This document shows positions 1 through 7,900 of a stretch of 16,447 nucleotides of DNA, in pieces. The notes beneath the pieces were generated by a model that did no database searches, was not told where the DNA came from, and worked only from the letters and a program-made list of their open reading frames with translations. The position numbers were made by a program, and so were the translations under genes. Source of the DNA: Fibrobacterota bacterium. GTDB taxonomy: Bacteria; Fibrobacterota; Chitinivibrionia; Chitinivibrionales; Chitinispirillaceae. Location: assembly GCA_023412475.1 (NCBI GenBank), contig JAEYNR010000029.1, positions 1 through 16,447 of the forward strand, written 5' to 3'. Each line of letters starts with the position of its first letter. Positions within the stretch are counted from its first letter, which is position 1.

Positions 1-21
1 GTAATCGCTTGAGCAACACAT
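1..21 (+). repeat. IS66 left terminal inverted repeat
   Basis: The first 21 bases match the reverse complement of 2458-2478 at 18 of 21 positions. The outermost GTAATCGCT and the inner CAACACAT are identical in both; the differences cluster at positions 10, 12 and 13. This is the tnpC-distal (downstream) end of the element. Confidence 0.9.
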
Positions 22-90
22 ACAGATTACAGTCCCGCAGGACTTATACTTCAATAAGTATAAATAAACGGGAGTATTATTTCTGTGTTA

Positions 91-1659
91 TCAGCGAACA
101 GATGGATAAAGTGGTTTCTTTTCAGGAAGTTTACCACCGTTACGAGCCTTAAGCCACTCAACAGGCGTGAGATCACTGACATCGGCCTCCGCAGGCCGAA
201 TGGCCATCCTCATCAGGATATCTTTAAGGTACTCTTCCGGGTTAATGCAATTAAGCTTACAAGTCGCGATAATCGAGTAAAGGATCGCCATACGCTTTCC
301 CCCCTCATCGGACATAACCTGTATCCAGTTTTTCCGACCAATGGCCAAATCCCGAATGACTCGCTCATCAATGCCATTATCAATAGGGAGATCACCACGT
401 TCCAGGAAACGTATGATTCGATCCCAGTGTCCCAGAGCATAATTAATTGCCTTGGCTGTACGAGACTGAGGAACAATGGTTATACCAGGATTCATCAGAG
501 AGTCTTTCATCTGTTCCAGAATCACCTTACTGCAACGTTGCCGAATATCGAATCGTTGCTCTACAGAGAATCCTTTTTCATTTGCGAAGCGTTCGATGCG
601 GTAAAGATGTCTGATAAAGCGAAGAATCTTCCTGTTGTACTCGATATGGTATTTAGTCTCGATTGCTTCAATAAATTCCCTGCGCACATGCATCATGCAA
701 GCCATCTGGATAAGCTGGTATTTTTTTACCGAATCATTATAGCTGCTATAGCAATCGGTCATAAGATACGTGCCGGGCTTAACCCCCTTGAGAAACTCTC
801 TGGGCGCGGCAGCGCTGCGGGTTTCTCGATAGTCAAATACGGCAACAGTCTGCTCTCCGTTGACATATGGCCACATGTAACTTGTGTGTCCACATCGTTT
901 AATTTTGGAATCATCAGAGTGTATACAGAAACTGTTTTTGACTGCACTGACAAGATGGTTGTAGATCCTTTTCAATGGTACGCAGATCTCAGCGATCCAG
1001 CCCACCATGGTGGATCGGGTGAACCAGATCTGCGACTCGTGATAGATCAGCCTCTGTATTCTATAAAGAGGCTGATGAAACTGATATTTGCTCAGGATTA
1101 CAAAGAGCAACAGGTTGATGTCAGGAATGATTCTTGGAAGAGGAGATACAACAGGCATCTCTTGTGCAACGGGAGTGTCTTTACACTTATTACAGGCATA
1201 GACAGGTTGAATGTAGATATGTCGTTCATACTTTGCAGGAATACGAACGATAACGGTTCTCTTTTGTTCTCCAATTTGCTTGAGTGGCCCACAACCATTA
1301 TTGCAATTTTTATGATCCTCCGGAAGATCAATAAGGTGTTCATGAGTTTCAACACTATCGGGGATAGCATTACGTCCGGGATGATTTTTCCTTCTTTTTG
1401 TTGCTTTAACATCGATATATTCATCTTTTTGTGTTGGAGCAACGTTGGGAACGATCTGACTGAGAAGTTCAATCATTTCCAACTGGCAATCATCAGCAAC
1501 TGTTTGTTTTTCAGACTTTTTCCCGAAGACTTCCTTTCGCAGCAGGATATTTTCATCGGTGAGTTTTCGGTTGTCCAGAATTAGAGACCACATTAACTGC
1601 TTTAGTTGATTGACATCAGTGGGGAGATCGTTGATTGATTTTATGTCGGTTGTTTTCAC
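91..1659 (-). CDS. tnpC: IS66 family transposase TnpC
   Basis: DDE transposase that cuts and joins the ends of the IS66 element; 522 residues, the usual size for the family. The N-terminal part (about residues 10-60) is helical and leucine rich, as in the IS66 dimerisation region. A cysteine-containing zinc-finger-like domain follows (about 105-165, with CNNGC and CNKC). The catalytic core has D249 in HSDD, D302 in MTDCYSSY and E432 in PIDNGIDERVIR, followed by the family signature LAIGRKNW. The usual HADET motif reads HSDDS here and the usual ENAIR reads ERVIR; these are variants, not obvious losses. It is the last gene of the element, 58 bp after tnpB. The long open frame on the opposite strand is an antisense shadow. 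Confidence 0.95.
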   Translation of the reverse strand: MKTTDIKSINDLPTDVNQLKQLMWSLILDNRKLTDENILLRKEVFGKKSEKQTVADDCQLEMIELLSQIVPNVAPTQKDEYIDVKATKRRKNHPGRNAIPDSVETHEHLIDLPEDHKNCNNGCGPLKQIGEQKRTVIVRIPAKYERHIYIQPVYACNKCKDTPVAQEMPVVSPLPRIIPDINLLLFVILSKYQFHQPLYRIQRLIYHESQIWFTRSTMVGWIAEICVPLKRIYNHLVSAVKNSFCIHSDDSKIKRCGHTSYMWPYVNGEQTVAVFDYRETRSAAAPREFLKGVKPGTYLMTDCYSSYNDSVKKYQLIQMACMMHVRREFIEAIETKYHIEYNRKILRFIRHLYRIERFANEKGFSVEQRFDIRQRCSKVILEQMKDSLMNPGITIVPQSRTAKAINYALGHWDRIIRFLERGDLPIDNGIDERVIRDLAIGRKNWIQVMSDEGGKRMAILYSIIATCKLNCINPEEYLKDILMRMAIRPAEADVSDLTPVEWLKARNGGKLPEKKPLYPSVR

Positions 1660-1717
1660 GATCTATAATATGTATAAACCAAATTGACTACACAAGTATT
1701 ATTTTGTTAATTTTTAC

Positions 1718-2071
1718 TCATGCGGCAGAAGGAATCCGATATCGTTTCCGTTGTCGCGCCCCCCCAAGATCAATCCCTTCCAGAATCAACATCAGTTGCG
1801 GTAACTCCATAGCGCTACCATTAGCATTGAGAGATGCAATACTGAAACGCCCCTTTTCAAGACGTTTAAACCAGATACAGAAACCGGTACGGTCCCAGAG
1901 CAAGACCTTCACCATGGTAGCTCTCTTGTTGAAAAACGCAAAGAGATGTCCGCTAAGGGGATCTGCGCCAAGTAGTTGCTCAACACAACCACAGAGGCCG
2001 TCAAATGACTTTCGCATATCAATAGGCTCTATACATGCGAATACTTTTACCGTTGATGGGAAGCTTAACAC
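1718..2071 (-). CDS. tnpB: IS66 accessory protein TnpB (IS66 Orf2)
   Basis: Small accessory protein needed for IS66 transposition in characterised members; its biochemical role is unsettled. The core reads IEPIDMRKSFDGL, then LFAFFNKRATMVKVLLWDR and GFCIWFKRLEKGRF, the typical TnpB pattern. I place the start at GTG 2071-2069 rather than the ATG at 2113: that GTG overlaps the tnpA stop codon as GTGTTAA, a GGGGG ribosome-binding stretch lies just upstream, and the resulting 117 residues match the usual length. Starting at 2113 would add 14 residues overlapping tnpA that do not look like the family. The overlap implies translational coupling to tnpA. The C terminus (RQRKRYRIPSAA) is basic. Confidence 0.9.
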   Translation of the reverse strand: MLSFPSTVKVFACIEPIDMRKSFDGLCGCVEQLLGADPLSGHLFAFFNKRATMVKVLLWDRTGFCIWFKRLEKGRFSIASLNANGSAMELPQLMLILEGIDLGGARQRKRYRIPSAA

Positions 2072-2400
2072 CGGGTACCCCCTTTTGTACGAAGTGTCTT
2101 GAGAATAGAACACAAATGCTCAGTGCTTTGCTCCCCGTTAATCTCAACCCTGGTTCCATCAGGAAAGCTTATCAGGACAGAGTTGCGTTGTCGTAATGTC
2201 CCCAGGTTTAAAAATGATGGCATTGCCTGGGCAGTTTCTTTTTTCGGCGGTAGTGCAGGCTTCATTAATTTCTTACGATTGACATAGAATGACAAGGGTG
2301 AGAAACCGTGCTGTGCGCTGTATTCTTTAACCGAAAGTCCACTTGATTTCTGTTGCGCTATGTGGTGGGGCCAATCATATTTACTCTGTGTACGTGACAT
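2065..2400 (-). CDS. tnpA: IS66 accessory protein TnpA
   Basis: First gene of the IS66 element; 111 residues. The N-terminal half (SKYDWPHHIAQQKSSGLSVKEY) resembles the helix-turn-helix region of IS66 TnpA, which may bind the element ends, followed by FSPLSFYVNRKKL. The last third is a short beta-rich segment (VLISFPDGTRVEING) that is commonly conserved in IS66 TnpA. A very strong ribosome binding site, AGGAGG, sits 6 bp before the ATG, which fixes the start. The stop codon overlaps the GTG start proposed for tnpB, so the two are coupled. There is about 58 bp between the start codon and the terminal inverted repeat, enough for an element-borne promoter, although I could not identify a convincing one. 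Confidence 0.9.
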   Translation of the reverse strand: MSRTQSKYDWPHHIAQQKSSGLSVKEYSAQHGFSPLSFYVNRKKLMKPALPPKKETAQAMPSFLNLGTLRQRNSVLISFPDGTRVEINGEQSTEHLCSILKTLRTKGGTRC

Positions 2401-2457
2401 ATATCCTCCTTTATACGTTACTCTATTAATATTGTATAAGCGCGGAGGAGGAGAAAC

Positions 2458-2478
2458 ATGTGTTGGACGAGCGATTAC
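2458..2478 (-). repeat. IS66 right terminal inverted repeat
   Basis: Read on the minus strand this begins GTAATCGCTCG and pairs with the left repeat at 1-21. It is the tnpA-proximal end. Its outermost G and the following TAA are read in frame by the interrupted upstream gene and create that gene's stop codon. Confidence 0.9.
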
Positions 2479-2609
2479 TCACAATTAATCCCGGAATCTT
2501 TCCAGTTAAAGAATTCACGATTCACATTTATAGTGGGAACCGAATACTGGGCAGAGACTACCACTGCGCCAAATAGCAAAACACTAAGAAAACTTGTTTT
2601 GAGTGACAT
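2475..2609 (-). pseudogene. 5' remnant of exported-protein gene, truncated by IS66
   Basis: A short frame starts at ATG 2609 behind AAGGAGG (2620-2626, about 10 nt spacing). It opens with a convincing Sec signal peptide: MSLKTSF, a hydrophobic core LSVLLFGAVVV, then SAQ as a likely cleavage site near residues 20-21. The mature part begins YSVPTINVNREFFNWKDSG and has no family I recognise. After 43 codons the reading frame crosses into the IS66 terminus: the last G of codon 44 (GAG) and the TAA stop come from the inverted repeat. The remainder of the gene would lie left of the window, beyond the IS. With the group II intron removed, the start codon lies about 110 bp after the attC-like site at 4771-4844, where a cassette gene would be expected. 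Confidence 0.75.
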
Positions 2610-2738
2610 TTCCACATTTCCTCCTTCGAACGATTATGTTTATGTCCGCCTTCCCGCCCGCCATTTTCTTGTTCTTAATGGGCCGAATCTATTTTGCCGG
2701 TAGCGTAGAAACTGGCAGTTGCCCGCCAGCCCCGCCAT

Positions 2739-2772
2739 AGATCCCAGCGTGCAGAATTCCCGCACTGGGCTC
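2739..2772 (-). ncRNA. Group II intron domain V (catalytic hairpin)
   Basis: The 34-nt minus-strand segment begins GAGCCCAG, carrying the AGC catalytic triad, and folds back on CTGGGATC. An upper stem TGC/GCA lies above a two-base CG bulge, as in all group II domain V structures. The third pair is G-A rather than the common G-U. Domain VI follows directly (about 2700-2737): ATGGCG pairs with CGCTA, and CTGGC with GCCAG. An unpaired A in CTA near the 3' side is the candidate branch point. Confidence 0.88.
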
Positions 2773-2795
2773 CCCACAATACTCGCTTCCGTAAT

Positions 2796-4157
2796 TCAGT
2801 CAAGATATGGCAATAAGCTCAGCTGCGTTCCTTCATTAACGATTCTACTTCTGTACGGCAATACTCCATGAAATCGGAGTATATAAGAGAACTGATTGTA
2901 ATTAAAACTTTTCCTTTGCGATCTCCTGTTAAGGATCAGGTAAAGGGTCTTTCTGTAAAGAAAATATATTTCTTTAAGACTTGCTGAATTACCTGATACT
3001 CCAAAATAATTGTAAAGCCCTCTTAGTTTTGCTTTCACCATACCCATTATCCATTTCAGCCTTTTGCTGCTATGTTTCTTTAACCATATTCTTAGTTCAA
3101 GAATAATCCTTCGAAGCTTCTTACCTGATGTACGAAGGTGAATGATATCTTTTCCCCTTCTGGATATTGTCCACCGGTATTCAAAACCCAAGAACTCAAA
3201 TGCTTTACTGTCTTCTTTACGAAAACGGCTAAACAGGAGTTTTCTGGTCTTTTCCTCCGCAAGATCAAGATTGAACTTTTTCATTCTTGCCGGAAGTATT
3301 TTATTGAAGTGAGTTGCATCTTTATGGTACCTGAATGCTAATACAAAGTCATCTGCATACCTTATCATTTTTGCGTTTCCCACTGCATTTTTCTTTACTT
3401 CCTGCTCAAACCACAAATCAAGAACATAGTGCAGGTAGATGTTGGCAAGTATCGGACTTACAATTGATCCTTGAGGGGTGCCACGCTCTGGATGCTCTAC
3501 TGCTCCGTCAGGTTGTAATATCCCTGCACGAAGCCATTTTAGTATCAACCCAATTAGCGCATTGTCGTTAATTCTTCTTTCCAGCATCTTCAACATCCAA
3601 TTGTGATTGACATTGTCAAAAAAACCTGAAATATCAGATTCAACAACCCAGCTGTATTTATTCATCAGCTCGTTTCTTAGTTTTTCAACTGCCATTCGTG
3701 CTGAACGTTTGGGTCGATACGCATAACTACAATCAAGAAACAATGGTTCAAAGAGCGTCTGTAAAATTTCCCTCACCACATACTGGATAATTTTATCCTC
3801 GAGTGCGGGAATTCCAAGCGGTCTGAGTTTTCCATTGCTTTTAGGAATAAAAATTCTCTTTACCAGCTTTGCACGATATCGTTTCTCTTTCAATCGATTT
3901 TCCAGATCTGCGAGGTTATCGGATAAGTTCCTTTCGTATTCACGATAAGTTACACCATCTACTCCTGTTGCAGCACCCTTTCTAATTGCTCGGAATGCAA
4001 CTAAAAAGTTGTTTCTGTTAAGCATACTGTAGAGTCCACGAAACCGCTTAGTCTTGTCACGTCTTGCTGCTTGTGCTATCGCAGGCAGTGAGGTCTGCAT
4101 CAGTCTACCGAGTCTTACACTACTCGCTGAAGTTTCGCCTGATTTCCATATGGTCAT
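2796..4157 (-). CDS. ltrA: Group II intron reverse transcriptase/maturase
   Basis: Intron-encoded protein that binds its own intron RNA, assists splicing and copies the intron into DNA at new sites; 453 residues. Reverse transcriptase blocks are in order: GVDGVTYREY (about 65-74), IPKSNGKLRPLGIP (104-117), ESDISGFFDN with catalytic D175, RGTPQGSIVSP (225-235) and the catalytic YADD at 267-270. The region after FLGFEYRWT, including LRGLYNYFGVSGN, is the thumb/maturase X domain. The protein ends shortly after (SLLPYLD), with no HNH endonuclease domain, so mobility would rely on other target priming such as replication forks. It is unlike the RTs of class C introns, which are the ones known to favour attC sites and terminators. 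The ATG at 4157 gives a full N-terminal extension. Confidence 0.93.
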   Translation of the reverse strand: MTIWKSGETSASSVRLGRLMQTSLPAIAQAARRDKTKRFRGLYSMLNRNNFLVAFRAIRKGAATGVDGVTYREYERNLSDNLADLENRLKEKRYRAKLVKRIFIPKSNGKLRPLGIPALEDKIIQYVVREILQTLFEPLFLDCSYAYRPKRSARMAVEKLRNELMNKYSWVVESDISGFFDNVNHNWMLKMLERRINDNALIGLILKWLRAGILQPDGAVEHPERGTPQGSIVSPILANIYLHYVLDLWFEQEVKKNAVGNAKMIRYADDFVLAFRYHKDATHFNKILPARMKKFNLDLAEEKTRKLLFSRFRKEDSKAFEFLGFEYRWTISRRGKDIIHLRTSGKKLRRIILELRIWLKKHSSKRLKWIMGMVKAKLRGLYNYFGVSGNSASLKEIYFLYRKTLYLILNRRSQRKSFNYNQFSYILRFHGVLPYRSRIVNEGTQLSLLPYLD

Positions 4158-4751
4158 AGGGTACTTTACCTTTACCTGCTGCGTATTGCGTCAGTCCCTT
4201 CCCCAAGCTTGCATCGTACAAGCATGTGGCCGGCTCTCCCGACCTCAGAGTATTATGAACTGATCCGACTCCCGATTCACCATCAGATACCCTTCTTTGT
4301 TGTTGGCATATCTTACCACGTCATTTGAAATGGAGTGTATCGGGCCTCCCAAGTTCCTGTGCATCTCTCTTTATACATGCCACGCCTTATTACCCCGACG
4401 GAATCTCCACACCTCGCCAAAATGGTGTTTCGTTGTAGACTTCTATGCCGTTGAAAATATCGTCTTCCGCTCTACCGCATTAACGGGGCTCAATAGTCTT
4501 CAGGAGTTACGGTCCTCCCTGTGGCCTGCATAATTCCCTGTCTACACTTCGTGCATATTGTTCAATATTTGTTCCCTTGTCTGGCCAAAAAGAAGTTGCT
4601 TCCGTGTCATCACACATCAGTTGCGCCTGCTTCTAAAAGGACAAGTGGATACCTCCTCCTCACACGCAAGACTTGGTACTGGTGGATGGCTAATCCTTAC
4701 CAGATATGGACTTCCTGTCAAGATACTCTTTGACAGGTCACTATATAAGAG

Positions 4752-4771
4752 ACGCCAAGCTTTCTTGGCGT
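4752..4771 (-). terminator. Hairpin with T-rich tail, intron target
   Basis: On the minus strand ACGCCAAG, a 4-nt loop AAAG and CTTGGCGT form a perfect 8-bp stem, followed by CTCTTATATA. It resembles a weak Rho-independent terminator for transcripts leaving hsdR. The group II intron is inserted immediately after this tail. The stem's first base touches the R' box of the attC-like site, so it may be the start of the next cassette rather than a dedicated terminator. Confidence 0.6.
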
Positions 4772-4844
4772 ACCAACGTCCCGCGGCTATGCGAAGTGCC
4801 TGTGTTGCGCCTGCGGCAGGCATTTTGTATAGCCGCTGTTGTAT
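4771..4844 (-). other. attC: attC-like recombination site downstream of hsdR
   Basis: On the minus strand an R''-like box ATACAAC (4838-4844) is followed by A, then GCGGCTAT, a variable centre containing TGCCTG/CAGGCA, then ATAGCCGC, GGGAC and an R'-like box GTTGGTA (4771-4777). The 8-bp stem is perfect. The unpaired spacers next to the R boxes (1 nt against 5 nt) resemble those of integron attC sites. Predicted cleavage is between G 4777 and T 4776. The boxes do not fully fit the RYYYAAC and GTTRRRY consensus (one and two departures respectively). It lies 3' of hsdR in the same orientation, the normal place for a cassette's own attC. Confidence 0.6.
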
Positions 4845-4858
4845 GATGTAGCGCGCCG
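4838..4858. repeat. Operon-end inverted repeat, left copy
   Basis: Inverted copy of 16303-16323 with two mismatches in the middle. It contains the R''-like box ATACAAC of the attC-like site at 4771-4844 and extends 14 bp further towards hsdR. The extension would lengthen the R''/R' pairing of a circularised molecule. Confidence 0.85.
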
Positions 4859-4887
4859 TTCTTCTGACTTTGTCTTTCCCCCGTGCC

Positions 4888-4920
4888 ATCCAACCGTAGC
4901 CAGGACGGCGGAGGTTGGAT
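4888..4920 (-). repeat. Hairpin just after the hsdR stop codon
   Basis: ATCCAACC and GGTTGGAT form an 8-bp perfect stem about 10 bp after the hsdR stop, enclosing 17 bases. On the minus strand it runs directly into GGCACGGGGG, so there is no U tract, but it could protect the mRNA 3' end. On the plus strand it is followed by TCTTTGTTTTT and would work better as a terminator in that direction. The same order (hairpin, then TGGCACGGGGG, then the CGGCGCGCTA motif) recurs inverted at 16232-16323. Confidence 0.6.
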
Positions 4921-4929
4921 TCTTTGTTT

Positions 4930-7900
4930 TTAAGCTGCCCATTTAAAACCCCGGGATGAATATTCATAAACCAAGTCATAAGCTCTGTCGCAGGTCTTTT
5001 TAAATTCCACCCGATCGTATGTTTCAGGTAGATCTTTATCAAGTACTTCTTCTATCGCTGCACGAACCTGTATCTGGCTTTGACTGTCCTTATACCAGTC
5101 CTGTACAAGGATTCTCGGGTGTTCCTGAATCAGTCTCTTGAGTAAATCTTTGGCGGCAAGCTTCACTCTTTTTTCTTCTTCTTTGGTTAGTTTATCTTTT
5201 TTCAGAATATCAAAGAGTTCCAGTTCATCTTTTGACAAACCTTCTTTTACATGGCGTTCATCTTCTTCTCTCATTGTTTTTGCGAAGTCCATAAGGTCTT
5301 CGAAATAATTTTCTGTGGATGAACCGCCAGAGTTATAGTTATCGACAATCGCCTGTAGTCGTTCTGCAAAATCCGTCCGGGTGATATTGTCTTTAAGCAT
5401 TTTTGCAAGTTTGTCTTCAATAAATGCTTTTAGGTCAGAAATCTCGATATTTTTGTACTTGGTTTCCTTGAAATCCTGTTCAAGTTTTTCAAAGTTGATT
5501 TTACTTAAATCCCAGGTCTTGCCCTTTTGAATAACCTGATATTCATTTTCAGGTACTTCCTTAACTTCCATGGCACCTGTGGCCGAAACAAGGCTTTGAT
5601 CCAGCAGGTCAGATATCCGTCCCTTTACTTTATCAATATTCGCAGTGCCTACAATGCTGTCTACGATACCACGCAAATATTGAAACACCGGGACCATTGG
5701 CCGAAACTGCTTATCAAGTATTTCAGGCTTGCACGCTTCATAGAGAGAGGTGATCGTATTTTCATAAACATTAAATTCTTTGCGATAATTATCTTTTTCA
5801 AGCAGTTTATCTGCAAACTCTTTGAAAGTATCAATCTTGTTGAATACCCGTTTATCTCTCAATACCGATTCCAGTTCGATTTCGTGTGATGCACAAAAGG
5901 TAATGCCGTCTTGTATGGCACTGTCCAGCAATTCAAAGAGCTTGCTTTTCTCCTGTACTGGCTCATCATCTTTTTCTTTTGATCCCTGACCATAATCCCT
6001 TAATGCTTTTTTCATATTGCGGAAAACATTGTAGTAGTCAATGATCTCGCCATTCTTTTTTATCACATCCTGGATTATATAGGAACTCACCCTGTTGGCC
6101 CGGGCTATAGTCTGCATAAGGGTATGGTTCTTCATCGGCTTGTCAAGATAGAGTGTCGATACAGTAGGAGCATCGAAACCGGTTAGCCACATGGCACAGA
6201 CAAAAACCAGTTGCAGGGAATCCTCGGGATCCTTAAAACGGTATTCAACATCGTGTCCATTATTATCCAGTGAGTTTAATCTTTCTCTGTGAATACTGAA
6301 ATCAAGCCCCGCTTTTTTGAATTTTTCGGTTTCTCCAGCATCTTCACTGACAACTACCGCCATCTCGACCTTGCGCATGTAATCCAATATTTTTTTAAGC
6401 TGTTCTTTTTCAGTTTCGCTCGGTGTCCTGGTTATTTTTCCGACAAGGCTTTTAATTTCTTCTTTCCAGTGGTGTTGTACTTTGTCGTACATCTTTACTG
6501 CGGTAAATTTATCTACGCAAATCACCATACCTTTACCTAGATAGCCTCGACGGGGGAAATGGTAGACAATATCTTTTGCAATGGTTTCGAGCCTGTCATC
6601 CCGTTTGATCACTTCTATCTCTTGAGAAAACTCTTTTTCCAGTTTTTCCTGCTGTTTTTCATCGAGATTTTCATCTTCCAGAATCTCGTAGAACTCTTCG
6701 CTGAGATCATCATTTTGGATAAGCACTTCCGGGACACGCTTTTCGTAAAAGAGAGGAACAGTTGCGCCGTCATCTATAGATTGCGCAAAGTTGTATTCAC
6801 TTACATACTCACCGAACCAGGCCTTTGTTTTGCCATCCCGGTCGATTCGGTTGGCCAGAAGCGGTGTGCCCGTGAAGGCAAAAAATTGCGCGTTTGGGAG
6901 TCCCTTGCGCAGGTTTTCCGCAAGCCCTTTGTACTGGGATCTGTGAGCTTCATCGACAATGACAATGATGTCATTGCGTTCAGAAAGAAGAGGATACTCT
7001 TTTCCTTTGTCGTAACGGAATTTCTGGATGAGGGTAAAGACAAAACGCATGTTGCGTGACAGATAATCCCGCATCTCTTTGCTGTCTTTAGGTTGAGCCG
7101 CCTCTTTTTTCTGGACTGTTTCGGTGTTCAGAAAATTTCGGTATATCTGCCCGTCGAGGTCGTCTCGGTCTGTAATGATGACAAAGGTATAATTTCCGGA
7201 ATATTTACGGAATATTTTACGGCTCAAGAATATCATAGAGAAGCTCTTGCCCGAGCCTTGCGTATGCCAGAATACCCCAAGGCGACCTTCCCGGTTTTCT
7301 CTGTCAGAGAATGAAGCGATTGCCTTATTTACACCGATGAACTGATGGTTCTGGGCAATAATCTTGGCGGTCTCTTTGTGGTAGATGATAAAGTTCTCTA
7401 TATAATCAAGCAGGCGTTGTTTTTCCAGAAGTCCAAACAGAACCCGCTCTAGACTGTTGCCCTCATTTTCTATCTGCTTTTTATCGACCTTCTCTTTTTC
7501 ATCTTCTACACGAAGCCAGTTGAAGAAATACTCGTATCCGGCAGTAAAGGAACCAACCTTTGTTTCTATGGCATTGGAAAGAATGCAAAAGGCATTGTAA
7601 TGAAACAGTTGCGGAATATCTTTTTTATAGTTGGTGAGGTTATCTTCAAAGGCATTCTGAACTTTTACATTGGAATTTTTCAGCTCGATAAATACCAGCG
7701 GGATTCCATTCACATAGATGATGATGTCCGGCCGACGGGGATATCGTTCCCCTTTAATCCATAGCTGTGTCACTGCGCAAAAATCGTTATTTCCGGGGTG
7801 ATTAAAGTCTATCAACTTTATACTTGTGTGTTCTGTTTTACCTGTATTGTCTTCATATTCAACCGGAACACCATCCTTGACAAGATGATGTACATCCTTG

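Larger units (their letters stand above)
1..2478 (-). mobile_element. Complete IS66-family insertion sequence
   Basis: The element carries the three-gene set of IS66 (tnpA, tnpB, tnpC) on one strand and is bounded by matching ends. Both ends begin GTAATCGCT inward and share CAACACAT at the same offset, giving 18 of 21 identical positions. GTAA ends and a length near 2.5 kb are normal for IS66. The left end coincides with base 1 of the window, so the 8-bp target duplication expected of this family cannot be verified; its right-hand copy would be TCACAATT just after the element. All three reading frames are open and the catalytic residues are present, so the copy could be active. It interrupts a gene for an exported protein read from the right. 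Confidence 0.93.
2700..4741 (-). mobile_element. Group II intron with encoded maturase
   Basis: A complete-looking bacterial group II intron of about 2.04 kb, a self-splicing, retrotransposing ribozyme. The predicted 5' end is GTGACC at 4741-4736, followed by a CCTGTCAA/TTGACAGG hairpin and GGAAGTC. The RNA scaffold of domains I-III occupies about 4158-4741, the reverse transcriptase lies at 2796-4157, and domains V and VI close the element. The 5' boundary is supported by pairing: exon bases TATATA just before the intron are complementary to TGTATA at 4372-4377, a plausible EBS1, and the match continues with TCTCTT against AAGAGA after one bulged base. The 3' end, placed after CGCTAC near 2699-2701, is uncertain by a base or two. 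There are no other genes in 4158-4741; the small open frames there are coincidental. Confidence 0.88.

Noticed and set aside
85..1584. 499-codon open frame on the plus strand
   Set aside because: It lies wholly antisense to the IS66 tnpC gene, whose motifs are unmistakable. No ribosome binding site or recognisable domain supports the plus-strand frame.
1718..2113. ATG start at 2113 for tnpB
   Set aside because: It would add 14 residues overlapping tnpA by 49 nt. The GTG at 2071 overlaps the tnpA stop, has a G-rich binding site and gives the family's usual length.
4297..4851. Several small plus-strand frames upstream of the intron maturase
   Set aside because: They fall on structured intron RNA and the attC-like palindrome and lack binding sites or family resemblance.
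4617..5042. 141-codon minus-strand frame across the hsdR 3' end
   Set aside because: It overlaps hsdR in another frame, the attC-like site and the intron start; its sequence is made of these non-coding palindromes.
6559..7059. 166-codon plus-strand frame inside hsdR
   Set aside because: Antisense shadow of the conserved helicase motifs of HsdR.
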